Under the pieces are notes generated by a model, which saw only the letters and a program-made list of their open reading frames with translations, did not search any database and had not been told where the DNA came from. DNA of 64,000 nucleotides, taken from Smittium mucronatum. Lineage: Eukaryota; Kickxellomycota; Harpellomycetes; Harpellales; Legeriomycetaceae. Both the position numbers and the translations under genes were made by a program. Location: positions 1 to 64,000 of the forward strand of contig LSSL01000611.1 in assembly GCA_001953115.1 (NCBI GenBank). Reading direction: 5' to 3'. How positions within the stretch are numbered: the first letter of the stretch is position 1; each line of letters begins with the position of its first letter. Of the stretch, positions 53,545 to 64,000 are shown in pieces.

Positions 53545-56500
53545 TTAATGGCAATGTTTGAGGATTTTGGCTTTAATCATATCTTTTCTGCAAATTAAGC
53601 CAACAAGCCTTCCCATATTATTTTGCACAAGAACCACTTTGGGTCCTAACGATTCAAAAATTTCAGAGACGGTTTCAGTTGAAGAATTCACATCAACAAC
53701 AATCGGAGTAAGGTCAACCGCCTTACTGAAATCATACATGCTGCTAGATAGACCAGGTTTTTGTTTAACAAAGCTAACTAAGTCTGGATTTATATGGTTA
53801 TAATCGTTTCTTAAATCTTCAGTGTTATGGTTTTTTGAAGTGTTAAATAAAGAATTCATGTCTTGGGAAGATCCATTTATTTCTAGGGGTTTAACTTCAT
53901 TTAGTGATTGAATAAGTTTATCTCTAGAGGAAACTCCTTCAAGCTTCATTTCAGCTAGATTATTAACGATGGGAAAAACTTTATAAGGGCAAGAATCCAA
54001 GATTCGATTAATTTCTCTCCTTGAAATACCATTAGCTGGAAGAACTGTGAGCTTAGATTTCATTACAGATGATATCAATTTCCCTAAAGGATAAGAGTTT
54101 CTTTCAATGAATGGCATCCCATTAAGTTCGATTAGTTGCTCAGAAATTGCTCCGGGAGAAATGTAATCAGCTATGAGTTTTGAAATCATAACAACAATCT
54201 AAAATAAATCAAAATTAAGTTAAAAAAAATACGGAAGAAAAAAAATTCATGAATAAAAAAAACTTGATTACAATAGTAGGAACAATGAAAGCCACTGCTC
54301 CTGTGAGCTCGTACATTATCACAACGACTGAAACTGTATTATCAAAGGTTTAAAAAAAATCAGTTATAAAATTTAGTAACGGCAATAAAATATATAATTA
54401 CCAGTCACACGTGTGACCCCACCAAGACCTGCTGCAGCCCCCAAAAATGCATAAGTCGCAGGGGTTATACAAGGAACATCAGGAGAGCATTGAGAAAAAA
54501 AGAAAGATCCTGGATACATTCTACATTAAAATTATTTTTTAGTATTATAGTTGTACAATTTTTAAGATTTATTTTGGTAAAACCTTTGAGCCGATTGAAC
54601 TAATATTCCAAGCATCCGTCCAAAAGTGGCACCTATGGCCATAGAAGGAACAAATATACCACATGGAACCTATAACAAAAATTAATAAATAAAAGGATAA
54701 AATTAAGAATAAAATCATCATTGATCAAAGAGGTGTTACTTTGCAGCCATATGCGAAACCAGTTCCAATAAATCTTACGACGGTGGCCAAGAGGAGAAGA
54801 AGAATGATTGAGGTGTTGTTTTCAGGCCTAAAAAAGGATAAATTTTTTATTTGGTTAATGGTAGGATGAAGATTAATCCTTACTGGCAGAGACCAGCCCA
54901 GTTTCCATCTTCACACTCTTGGAATAAATATGAAAGTAATTTTCCCATATCGATTCTAACAAAAAAAGGATGAAAAATAAATAAATAAATATAAAAAACA
55001 CCCAGAACTAAGAAATTTTAATAACCTCGTGAAGATATTAAAATAAAAGGCTGTAGAAGAACAAAGAGCAATGAACACAACTTCCTGGATGGGAAGGGCT
55101 TTTAAGTATCTTTTTCTGAATCTGGCTACTTTCATATTGAAATTAGTCAACGCAGCCCCAACCAAACCCTAACAAAAAAATAAAATTATGAAATAATTGA
55201 AATTTGATAAAACGCGAAAGAAATTTACCCCAAATACCCCGATAATAATAAAGAATATTATTTCGAAAAATTGCCATTGTCTGGTGTAAGTGGCTTGAAA
55301 CATTACTAATTTTCCAGTTCTGAAGGGATTCATTACATGGATGACAGTTGTAGCAATTAATGCACAAAAAAAACTTCGGGAAAGAGTTTGGAGAGGGAAT
55401 ACATAGCTTATATCTTCCATGGAGAATAAAACTCCGCCTATGGGAGAGCCAAAAGCCACAGCGATACCAGCAGCAGCGCTAGCAGAGAGTATTTCTCTAT
55501 TCTTAACTAAATTTTAAAAAATGTAAATTTACAAGGCGGTTTTAAATTAGCAATGATTTAGAGGTGTATAGAATTACTTTTGGAGTTTTTATACTTTCCA
55601 AAGTGTTGTGATACTACATTTCCTACACAACAACCCATGTGAACTGCGGGTCCCTCTTTTCCCACACTTAAACCACTAGCAACAGCAAGCGCCTGGATAT
55701 CGATTTTTAGAATAGAATTTACTATATTGATTACTAAGTAAATAAAAAAAGTCCATTACCAGGCCAGAACTCTTAATAAGCAATGTCCAGGAGTCCAGAA
55801 ATTTGTCCATATGAAATCCCCCTTATGGCAAAAAAAAACAATGAATTTTAAGAATAAATCAAGAAAAAATAATTTAATATTTAATTACCGAGAACGGTTT
55901 TAAGTTCGGGGAGGCCCGATCCAGCAGCAAAAGGGGCAAAGTACTGCACCAAATAAGCGCAAATAAATGCGAGAATAGACTGTAAAATAATTTAAATAAA
56001 TCAGAGTGAAAGCATCAAATGCTAAAGATTATTAAATTTTGTGATGAAATATAAAAAAAAAAAAAAAAAATTGAAAACTTACACTAAAAAGGACATAAAA
56101 TGATAAATTAACATACAAAATATCTTTTCCGGAAATTACGTGACTCCATTCTTTCCAATTGGGACATGAACCATCTGTATATAAATCATAATAAAAAAAA
56201 AATTAGAAATTCATGACAAGTAAAAAATAAAATTTAAATTAATATACAGTCATCCCAGTCTTGCCAACAACAAAACTTTTCATTCAACCACCAATAATTG
56301 GAGCAATGGCCCAGCTTTATATCACTAAGCCATTCTGTGGCTATGGATATAATTCCGGTATTTAATCCAATAACACATCCAACTAAAGAAATTACTACCC
56401 ACACTTGGATGGTTTCATACAAGCTGTGAATAAAAGAATTTAAAGTATCGACGTTCGAATTGTTTAATTCGTTTCTTTTAATACTTTCTTTATTCGATTC

Positions 56501-56686
56501 TGCAATCCAATCTAACAGTGAAAAGTCAAAAATAAGTGATTTTTGGGATATATATTAATTTAAGATATGAAGTGGAAAAATCCGCAGGTTATGTATAAAC
56601 ATAAATAGAATAAATTACCTATAGTCTCAAATTCATCGAACCTAGCTGTTAATTCTTCATAAGAATGTTTATGCATAACTATTAGT
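53545..56686 (-). CDS. CLC chloride channel/exchanger, fungal type (14 exons)
   Basis: Exons: 56686-56629, 56511-56248, 56174-56083, 55979-55889, 55821-55760, 55692-55578, 55506-55229, 55168-55026, 54955-54884, 54827-54740, 54669-54584, 54520-54402, 54333-54272, 54198-53545. All junctions are GT-AG and in phase, giving 727 residues, the usual fungal CLC size. The product moves chloride, probably in exchange for protons, across an intracellular or plasma membrane. The N-terminus has RFDEFETIDW, then SDIKLGHC and FCCW, as I recall from fungal CLC proteins. Ion-path motifs are present: GSGLPE 158-163, GKEGP 200-204 with gating Glu202, and GIFVP 425-429. Two cytosolic CBS domains lie at about 545-605 and 668-722. 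The internal proton-relay position (second acid of FSLEE) is Asp259, and the inner-gate Tyr position is Ser529. Start: the first ATG before RFDEF. Neighbours are unrelated. Confidence 0.93.
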
Positions 56687-57870
56687 GAGAGATTTTGCCG
56701 AAAATAAAATTACTGGGATTTGGAACTAAAGTGTAAAAATTAGATATACCACTATTTAAGGAAAATGGTTATCCGAAAAACAGATACCTTATATAGCTGC
56801 TTCTAAATCGTTAACGTGTTAAATTTTGGGTTATTTATAATCAGCATAATTAATTCACCCACCCATGCACAAATAAATTCATAGACATTTTGCTTTTAAC
56901 TTGCCTAGTTCGTACCAAGTTTTTTTATAGAATAACCAATGAAACTTACGTATCTGAATTAAAAATCGGTTTTCATTTAATTGTAACATATAGTATAGCC
57001 AACCATGCCGAAATTATACATTACCCACTCATAATCTCATATCCATCATCGAAATTACTTATTCGAACATTTTTCATCTCCAAAATCTTAACTCCATCGC
57101 CAAAAAAAATCATTTTTTTTGTAACAGAAATAGGATCCAATAAAGAAACCGTTGAGATCTCCATTAAATATTACCATAGGGTGAACATTGTTTCCATTTT
57201 AGGGTATTAAAGATTGTTATAAACAAAGTAGTGGTTTAAAGATAGTCAAATATATCTTTTCTATCCTAAACTTGGATTTTAAAGCTAAACTCGCTATAAA
57301 TCCACTTATTACTCTCTAAATTTGTGCAAAGTTGTTTTCAGTGGGTCTTTTTTCAAAAAAAATGAAAAGCGGAGTTCCTTGTGGTATAAACTTTTTCGAT
57401 TTTCAAATTTACAGCTTTAGTGAACAGATATAATGCCGATAAAATGAGTGGAAAAATGATATACTTCACATACATACTCACAATGATTTATATATGCAAG
57501 GTGTTTTATTGAGAATCTATGACGTCACCGTGTTTCCCCGTAAACATGAGTTATTAACTATAGCTGATATCTTTCTGTAGAAAAAAACTAAATTATATCA
57601 AATGGATTTATATTAAGATAACTAGATCTTCTAAGCTGGCTTTCTTCTTTTTATAAAGGTAAGGTTTGTCTACAAATAATTTGAGTATATTGGTGCCTTT
57701 TTAATTTTTTCGAAAATAAACCTTCAATATTTTATATAACTCTTTTATTTCATCCCAGAAAGGATCTCATCTCTCTTTTTCAATCATTATAAAAAATAAA
57801 TTGAAAATTTATTTTTATGGAAATTATTTATATTAAAAACCACCAAAATAATTTGGGAAAACCCCCCATA
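56687..57870. other. Intergenic 5' of the CLC gene
   Basis: Contains the presumed CLC promoter region. A plus-strand frame at 56890-57210 (106 codons) has no motif and an Ile/Ser/Thr-rich composition, so I do not call it a gene. No repeat is seen. Confidence 0.5.
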
Positions 57871-57879
57871 TATGTAGTT

Positions 57880-58460
57880 ATTACACGCTGGTATACTTGA
57901 TAGTGTCGAAATAATATTCTTTATAACATTCTAACTGGTACAAATCCTTGCTCCTAAACTGTTGTTGTGCAGCTAAAGTTAAGGCAACGTTAATTGCATT
58001 ATTGCTAGCGCATTCATCCTCCTCACCCAGCAGATACCTTAGGGAAAATATTTCTCCCTCACTACTCCTATTCACACTTTTCCTGCTGCTCTATCTAATG
58101 ACAACACTAAGTGTTTGTACAGCCTCCGTGGTAGAAATAATAGGTGAGAACCTTACCGGAGGGAGGGGTTAGGAACTTAAAGAAAGCCACAGTAAAGAAT
58201 ATACAAGATCTTAAATCACTGATCCTCCAGCCAGGTTAACCAATGGGTTTAAGTCATCACCTAACTCAGGAGCTTCGGAAGATATGGATGCCGAAGCATC
58301 AATATCTCTATCTCTATCTTCCGCCACCCCTCACCAAGTGTAACCTCTGGGGCAAACCCACTAGGATAAGCACCAGAATCGTCTAACTCATGGTTGCGCA
58401 TAACCATACCACAGCACTGCATACTCTAATGCCTTCATTTAACGAGAATAAAATAATTAT
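57880..58460 (-). pseudogene. Degraded element, copy B (unknown protein fragments)
   Basis: The minus-strand counterpart of 39930-40380. Block 1 (58440-58210) encodes NHELDDSGAYPSGFAPE, then after a frameshift AEDRDRDIDASASISSEAPE. Block 2 (58170-57881) encodes LYKHLVLSLDRAAGKV, a stop, then in another frame EIFSLRYLLGEEDECASNNA, ending near 57881 after LTLAAQQQ. Copy B is longer and better preserved than copy A and keeps a 64-codon open frame at 58075-57881. The two copies sit in opposite orientation about 18 kb apart. I do not recognise the protein. The pattern fits a decayed mobile element or a dispersed multicopy gene. Confidence 0.55.
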
Positions 58461-58469
58461 AGAGCCAAT

Positions 58470-60658
58470 AAGCCGAAATAGCGGGTAATGATATCAGCCC
58501 ACGAAGATAACTAAAATTGTTAAATTATTAAAAACGATAAGACTTATTACTGGTAAAACTATTGCTGAACAATATAAAAAATAATTTTATTCCAAAAAAA
58601 TATAAATAAAGCTATCTAAAACATACTAATAGACTATAGAGTGGCTAAAGCAGACCTCAAGCGTGCTAAGACTCTCAGAAAATAAGGGGGGTATAGTTTC
58701 ACCTAGGAAGAAAATGCGTGTTCTACTACTTTCATAGGTTTAAAAAGCTATTGGTCATGTGATATTGGTATATTTTAATAATGGTCTTTCTTATATTTAA
58801 ATATTTGCATATTTTCCAAAAATCTTTCATTAATACGTGACCGTATTAAAATAAGTTAATTGTGATTTGATTTGGTTTAAATTTGGATAATTTTATTATG
58901 AAAAACTGATATCTTAATAAATTAAATCTATAAAATTTATTTAAAATAGAAAAAAAAGTAAGGGGGAGGACAAGATCAGATTAAAATTTTAAGTTTCAGT
59001 ATAGAGAGGAAGAAGGGGAGGTGAAGAGAGACAGGGAACTGAGATTTTTTCTTATATTTTTTTTAAATACTCTATTACTTTTCATCTATTTGAAAATTTA
59101 TTGTTCTTTGGCTTAATATATTCACTTTCAAAATTGTAGAAAAATTTTCGCCGCTTATGATTATAAATATTAAAGACTTTTTTTCTTTAATTTAAAAAAT
59201 ATATATTAAGAATAGGTTTAATTAGTTTTATTCGCTTTATTATTCTTACTAGAATCGGCATTAAATTTATTGAATTTTTAGGAAAAAATATACTCTGTGT
59301 AGAATAAATAAATAATAGACTTTATAAATTAGTATCTTTTTTAAAAAATAAGATAATTTGCCTAAAATTAGAACATTTTTATTTTCATAACACATAATGA
59401 GTGTTGTATTTTTCTTAGAGATTTCACATTCTAATTAGTATTATCTAACTCCATCTTATATTTGGAGTCACTATATCCGTTTTTTAACGTTAAAATTTAA
59501 GTGGAAAAGTTTTTTTTTCCGAAACTTCGTGCTTTTTTCATTTTTTCAGGTCTACGCCTAGATTTTATAATGGGTTTTGATTATTTGGTGAATATCTTTT
59601 ATTTAGATTTAAATTAAATTAACTGATAAAGTGAACTTCGCATCTAATGGGGGGTTTTATAAATTACTTTACAGAATTAAATTGATATGGATTTAGAACT
59701 GAAAGAGAATGGGGTAAAGCGTCTTTTTTTTTTTAAAAAAAAAAACTTAGACTATTAAGTAAAAACACCAATATTAATTTTTTAAATAATTCTAAGTTTT
59801 TAGATAAAAATTCCTATCTACACCACCCCATCTATCTAGCAGTTATAGAGTCATTGGACGTTATATAAAATATATTTATAATGGGGTTTAATATAAAAAT
59901 ACCCACACAAAATTAACTCTTAACTCTGGAAAATTTAAAGAAATTTAAATTTTTTAGATATTTTTTTAGCGTATAATTTTCTTAAATTTTTACATTGAAA
60001 GTTTATTTAGTTTATGACTATTTCGAATGAAATTTACTGAGGCCATAATATTGGTTATGTGTAATTTTTTTTTGCTTTAACTGCGCCAAAAACATTATAT
60101 TAAAATCTATAGATTTTTCTATGTGTATGACCTCATTTCTAGCATTATTGACTGAATCTTTATAAATTTATCTTATCAGAAACTATATCAATTTAGATTT
60201 AGTCAAGAGTGCTTCTAATTTTTTATTGTAAACTTATAAAACTCTAATACATAATTTTTTTTTATAATTTTATATTGTCTTTTCTAAATAAAATAAATGT
60301 CAAAAATCGAATTATAGGATTTAATCTTTTTAAAAAAAAACATCATGCCCTTCAATTTATTCATTTATACGCTTATTCGACGATAACGACATATAACCCA
60401 AAGGTTTTATCTAATATAATTATAAATCTAATCAAATTCAAATAGATATAGTGTAGTTTAGTTTAGGTTTTGCATTTTATCAAGAGAAATTTTTTTTTAT
60501 TTAATTATTAATAGTGTGTGATCAGGATGAACATTTTAAAATTATGGCCTATCACCATAATGGATAATAAAACTTAAACTGATATTAATTTTTTTTAAAT
60601 AATAATACCCCCACTAGAAAAGCCGACGAACTTACAAGAATCTAAGGGGTATTATTTT
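58470..60658. other. Intergenic 3' of FANCD2
   Basis: AT-rich sequence between the degraded element and the FANCD2 stop codon. No gene, RNA or clear repeat is seen. A purine-rich patch lies at about 58.96-59.04 kb. Confidence 0.6.
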
Positions 60659-63600
60659 TCACGAGGATTCATCATCAGCGCTGACAGCATCCGATTCTGA
60701 TTCTGATTCTGACGAATGGGATCTTTTATGAGATTCGTCAGGGGACGAATTTATTAGAGGTATTTGTGATGAAACCTCTTCCCCATCAATTGATCTATGT
60801 TTGAGAACTCCGATTTCAAAAGTGGATAGAATATTGTTATTTTTTAACAAAAATTTGACTCTCAAAATAACGGCCTCAAGGGATCTTCTTACCATAGGCA
60901 CTATTTTTGTAAGCCTTAGATCACGAACTACTTTACTATGCCCACAAAATATTTGTAAAGTCCTTGTAGCCTTTTGTAAGCAGATTAGGGATGTTACTAT
61001 ATCTTCTTTGTGTTCCATGAAAACCAACTCCAAGTAAGGAAGAACTTTCTTAGTAAAGATATCGATACAATGATGCCCAAACCTCAAACACGTGGTTAAA
61101 ACTCCTTTTAAATCACTGAGCCTTTTTCCTTGGAATAGAATCATTTGGAAAATCCTGCATAATTCGTACAAAACTTTAATTTTATCATCGTTTTTTCTTC
61201 CCGGTAAAATTGAAAATTGAGTTGAGAGAGAGACAAATATAGACTAAATAATGTAATTTTTTTAAATAAAGAAAATAAATCAGTTAGCGGTTGAAAAATT
61301 ACATATTGGTATGATAATAGTTTTTCATATGAAAAAAGATATTTTTTAGTTAAAATACCTTAATGTAAATAGATGCCGTTTCATTGTTTAGGGTATGAAA
61401 ATCATTTTCACTATTAGATTCAACATCCCCATACTCTGCCAAAACAACATTTACAAGTTCACCCATAACAATATGAGGTTGTTCGTAATTAGATTCGATA
61501 AAAAGTTTTATTAAAAACTCAATTTCGGTTTTCTATAAGCATGAAATCTTTTATAATTAAAAATAAACATTTAAAAATGAAGATCGATTATATATTTTTT
61601 ACCTGGAAAGATGACTCTTTTGATTTTAAAAAATTTCCTGATATTTTACCCAAAGCACGAACTGAATCCTCGTATGGTTGATTAGAAGTTATAGTTCCAT
61701 TATTTTCCAAATTCGGTAAATCGACCTTGGACACATATAAAATACTTTGGAGGAATTGGATTAACAGGATAGAATTTGAATCTGCTTCAAAGCGTTGAGA
61801 AAATTGAAATAAGTAATCAAATGCTCTGATGGATAAAACTTTTAGGGAAAAAGAATGTATCGATTTAGAATCAGCAGTCTTGCTAGATAATAATATTCCT
61901 CTCAAAACAGACTAAGAAAATATAAAAAATAAGTAAGCTTTTTATTCTAAGTAGGAAAATGAATAAAATCTAAATTTTTTATTACCTCTGGGTTTGAAAA
62001 CTTTGATTTGGAAGAGTGATAACCTGATGTGTCCCCAATCAAGCTTAAAAGCAATTGAATGATTAATTTGACTAGTTCATTTTTTTTTGTGTCGGTGAAA
62101 TTCTCTGATAATTTTGTCTTTAAAAAATATAAATGCAATTTAAATTTTGGGATATTGATAATATAATTATAAAAATTTTACGTTTTCGAAATTAAGTGAC
62201 GTTTTTAAATGACCCATGAGTCCAACAGTCATGTCTTTTATCTAATTAAAATATGGTTCAAGTATTTAAGACATTAATATTATTACCAATTCATGGAATT
62301 GTAAGAATGTAATATATTTTTTATGATAATTACCCAATCACCAATTTGAATTTTGGGAATATTATCGACTTTATCGACGTCTAAATAGCTACGCAACTCC
62401 TCCATAATTAATATCAACGCATTGGCCTGTAAAAAATTTAAGAAAAATAATTTTATCAAAAAAAAAATCTTTTAAATATGATGATAAGGCAAGTAGAAAA
62501 AAATTAATTAAACCAATTTTACCGATATATTCATTTCGGAAAAAACTTCAGAATAAGGCTCAAGATTAGGGATCAAAACACTCTCATAAACAAAATCGTA
62601 TACTGAAGGATTCATGTCCCTTCTGTAACTTTTCCAAGAATTAACACTAGCAGAGTTACCTCCACTAACTCGTTTTCTGGGTTTAGATTTTTTTAAATTG
62701 GTGTGCTCTAAAACCGAGCTATCTGCAAATGATTGATCGGCCTGTGAATCTCCTATTGATATCTGATAATTCTCATCTATAGATGATTTCCAAGGATCTT
62801 GGGTAGATAATGTTGGCACAGAGCAAACGTTTCCAATAGGGGTGACGATTCCTAGTTCAATGGGATCAAATAAAACTCTTTGTGATAGATTAGTTAAAAG
62901 ATCTTCAATTAAAGCCAACTGATTCAACCGATTTAACGATTTGAGCTTCAAGTTTGATGATTTCTGACTTCCAAAAGCATTTATTAATTCCCGGAACCTG
63001 AAAAAAAGAAAATAAAGGGTTTTTTTAAGTTTATGATCAAAGTTATTTAGGTTCAGGTAAAGTGTAATTCAACCAAAAATAAGGTTACCAATTGCAGACT
63101 AAAAATAGGCTCGATCCAATCATAACTTGATAAGGCTCAGATTGATCGGTTATGTTATGGACAAAAGTTTTAGTTAGATCGCTGCGCACTTCAAACTCGT
63201 TTTCAAAATCCATATGGGAAGATGGAAGAATTATACCGCAGCCAATAACAGCGTCAATATCGGCCAGAGATCCACAATTGTTGATTTTTTCGCAAACTTG
63301 CATGAATCTAAATAAAGGGAATAAACAACAGGCTACATTTCCAGACAGATTTCTAAAAGAATAGGATTTTTCTTGGTTGTCAGTTAGGGGTGTTTGTACC
63401 AGTGCAGAGTGTATTCCTTGAATATTATCCCCAATTAATAATCCATATATGTCTAAAACCACCTCCGATTCCTAAATTAATTTTTTAGGCCAAGGATAAT
63501 ATTTTTGATGAAATAAATTTAAAAAAAAGAATAAATGGGGCGATATATCATCTATAAAAATTATATAACAAACCTTTTCTTGGAATAGAGTCAGCAGTCT

Positions 63601-63974
63601 TTTGTAGGGACCCTTTTTCCTCGATTCTATCTCACTTAAACTTGATAAAAATGCCTCTGCAAATGAGTTAGCAATGTTTTCTGCCATCCAAGATTGCAGT
63701 TGTGGATGTAATTTAGTTGAGTCGACTAAATTAGCCAACTCGTCAAATGCCATTGAAAGAAACTCCTATATTAAAAAAAATAATAAGATTTAATGGGGTT
63801 TTCGTTTTTAGAGGTCTCTTTCAGTATTTATCATCAATTAAAATTAATGGAAAGTATTATTAAGAAAATAAAGCAACTTTACCCAGCTACGATGTTTCCC
63901 AGCATCCATCACCATTTGCAGAATAGAAACAAATTCGGAAAAGGATTTTTGAGGAGTTTTACTACTTTTGGATG
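60659..63974 (-). CDS. FANCD2: FANCD2 homolog, C-terminal part (10 exons, 5' end outside window)
   Basis: Exons: 63974-63883, 63765-63574, 63471-63089, 62997-62514, 62426-62334, 62241-62182, 62117-61986, 61911-61603, 61532-61359, 61243-60659. All phases agree. They encode about 833 residues, against roughly 1450 in the full family protein. FANCD2 pairs with FANCI as a clamp on DNA and directs interstrand-crosslink repair in the nucleus after mono-ubiquitination. Matches to the family: FDELANLV early in exon 2, a CNWFREL-type junction at exons 3/4, then in the last exon CLRFG, HKEDIV, FCGHSK, DLRLTKIVP and a closing Ser/Glu/Asp-rich acidic tail. The ubiquitinated lysine of the family should lie upstream, just past the right edge. 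The exon 4 donor could also be nine bases earlier (GTAAAA at 62522), in the same frame. The high exon count and intact frame argue for a working gene. Confidence 0.9.
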
Positions 63975-64000
63975 CTAAGAATAAAGGGGAAAAGAAAAAG

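Overview
The window looks like nuclear DNA of an AT-rich fungus, probably an early-diverging lineage. Coding segments are interrupted by many short GT-AG introns. The encoded families are eukaryotic: FANCD2, the elongation factor Elf1, a CLC chloride transporter and a BED zinc finger. Two details point to fungi. The CLC carries N-terminal signatures I associate with fungal CLC proteins, and Elf1 has a long acidic C-terminal tail as in yeast, unlike the short animal ELOF1. I cannot name the species.

All four supported genes lie on the minus strand. From the left they are: (1) a five-exon gene at 14325-17712 whose spliced frame joins a BED-type zinc finger to an arsenite-methyltransferase-like domain and a long Asn/Ser-rich tail; (2) a three-exon Elf1 gene at 50872-51642; (3) a 14-exon CLC gene at 53545-56686; (4) the C-terminal ten exons of FANCD2 at 60659-63974, whose 5' part lies beyond the right edge. 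Exon phases agree at every junction of all four models. The genes do not form a pathway; they are ordinary neighbours.

The rest is very AT-rich and gene-poor (about 1-14.3 kb and 17.7-50.9 kb). It holds decayed mobile DNA: a MULE-type transposase relic, an IS5/Harbinger-like transposase relic, a hAT-like MITE with an internal tandem duplication, a near-perfect 276-bp inverted repeat around a 721-bp spacer, a two-copy degraded element (39.9 kb and 58 kb, opposite orientation), weaker dispersed repeats and several microsatellites. There are two N gaps. One lies inside a long (ATT)n tract; the other is flanked by the same ~46-bp sequence on both sides and may be spurious.

The most unusual item is the BED-finger/ArsM-like fusion. 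It keeps only two of the four cysteines that arsenite methyltransferases use, with Ser at one key position, so its substrate may not be arsenite. No CRISPR, rRNA or convincing tRNA gene was seen.
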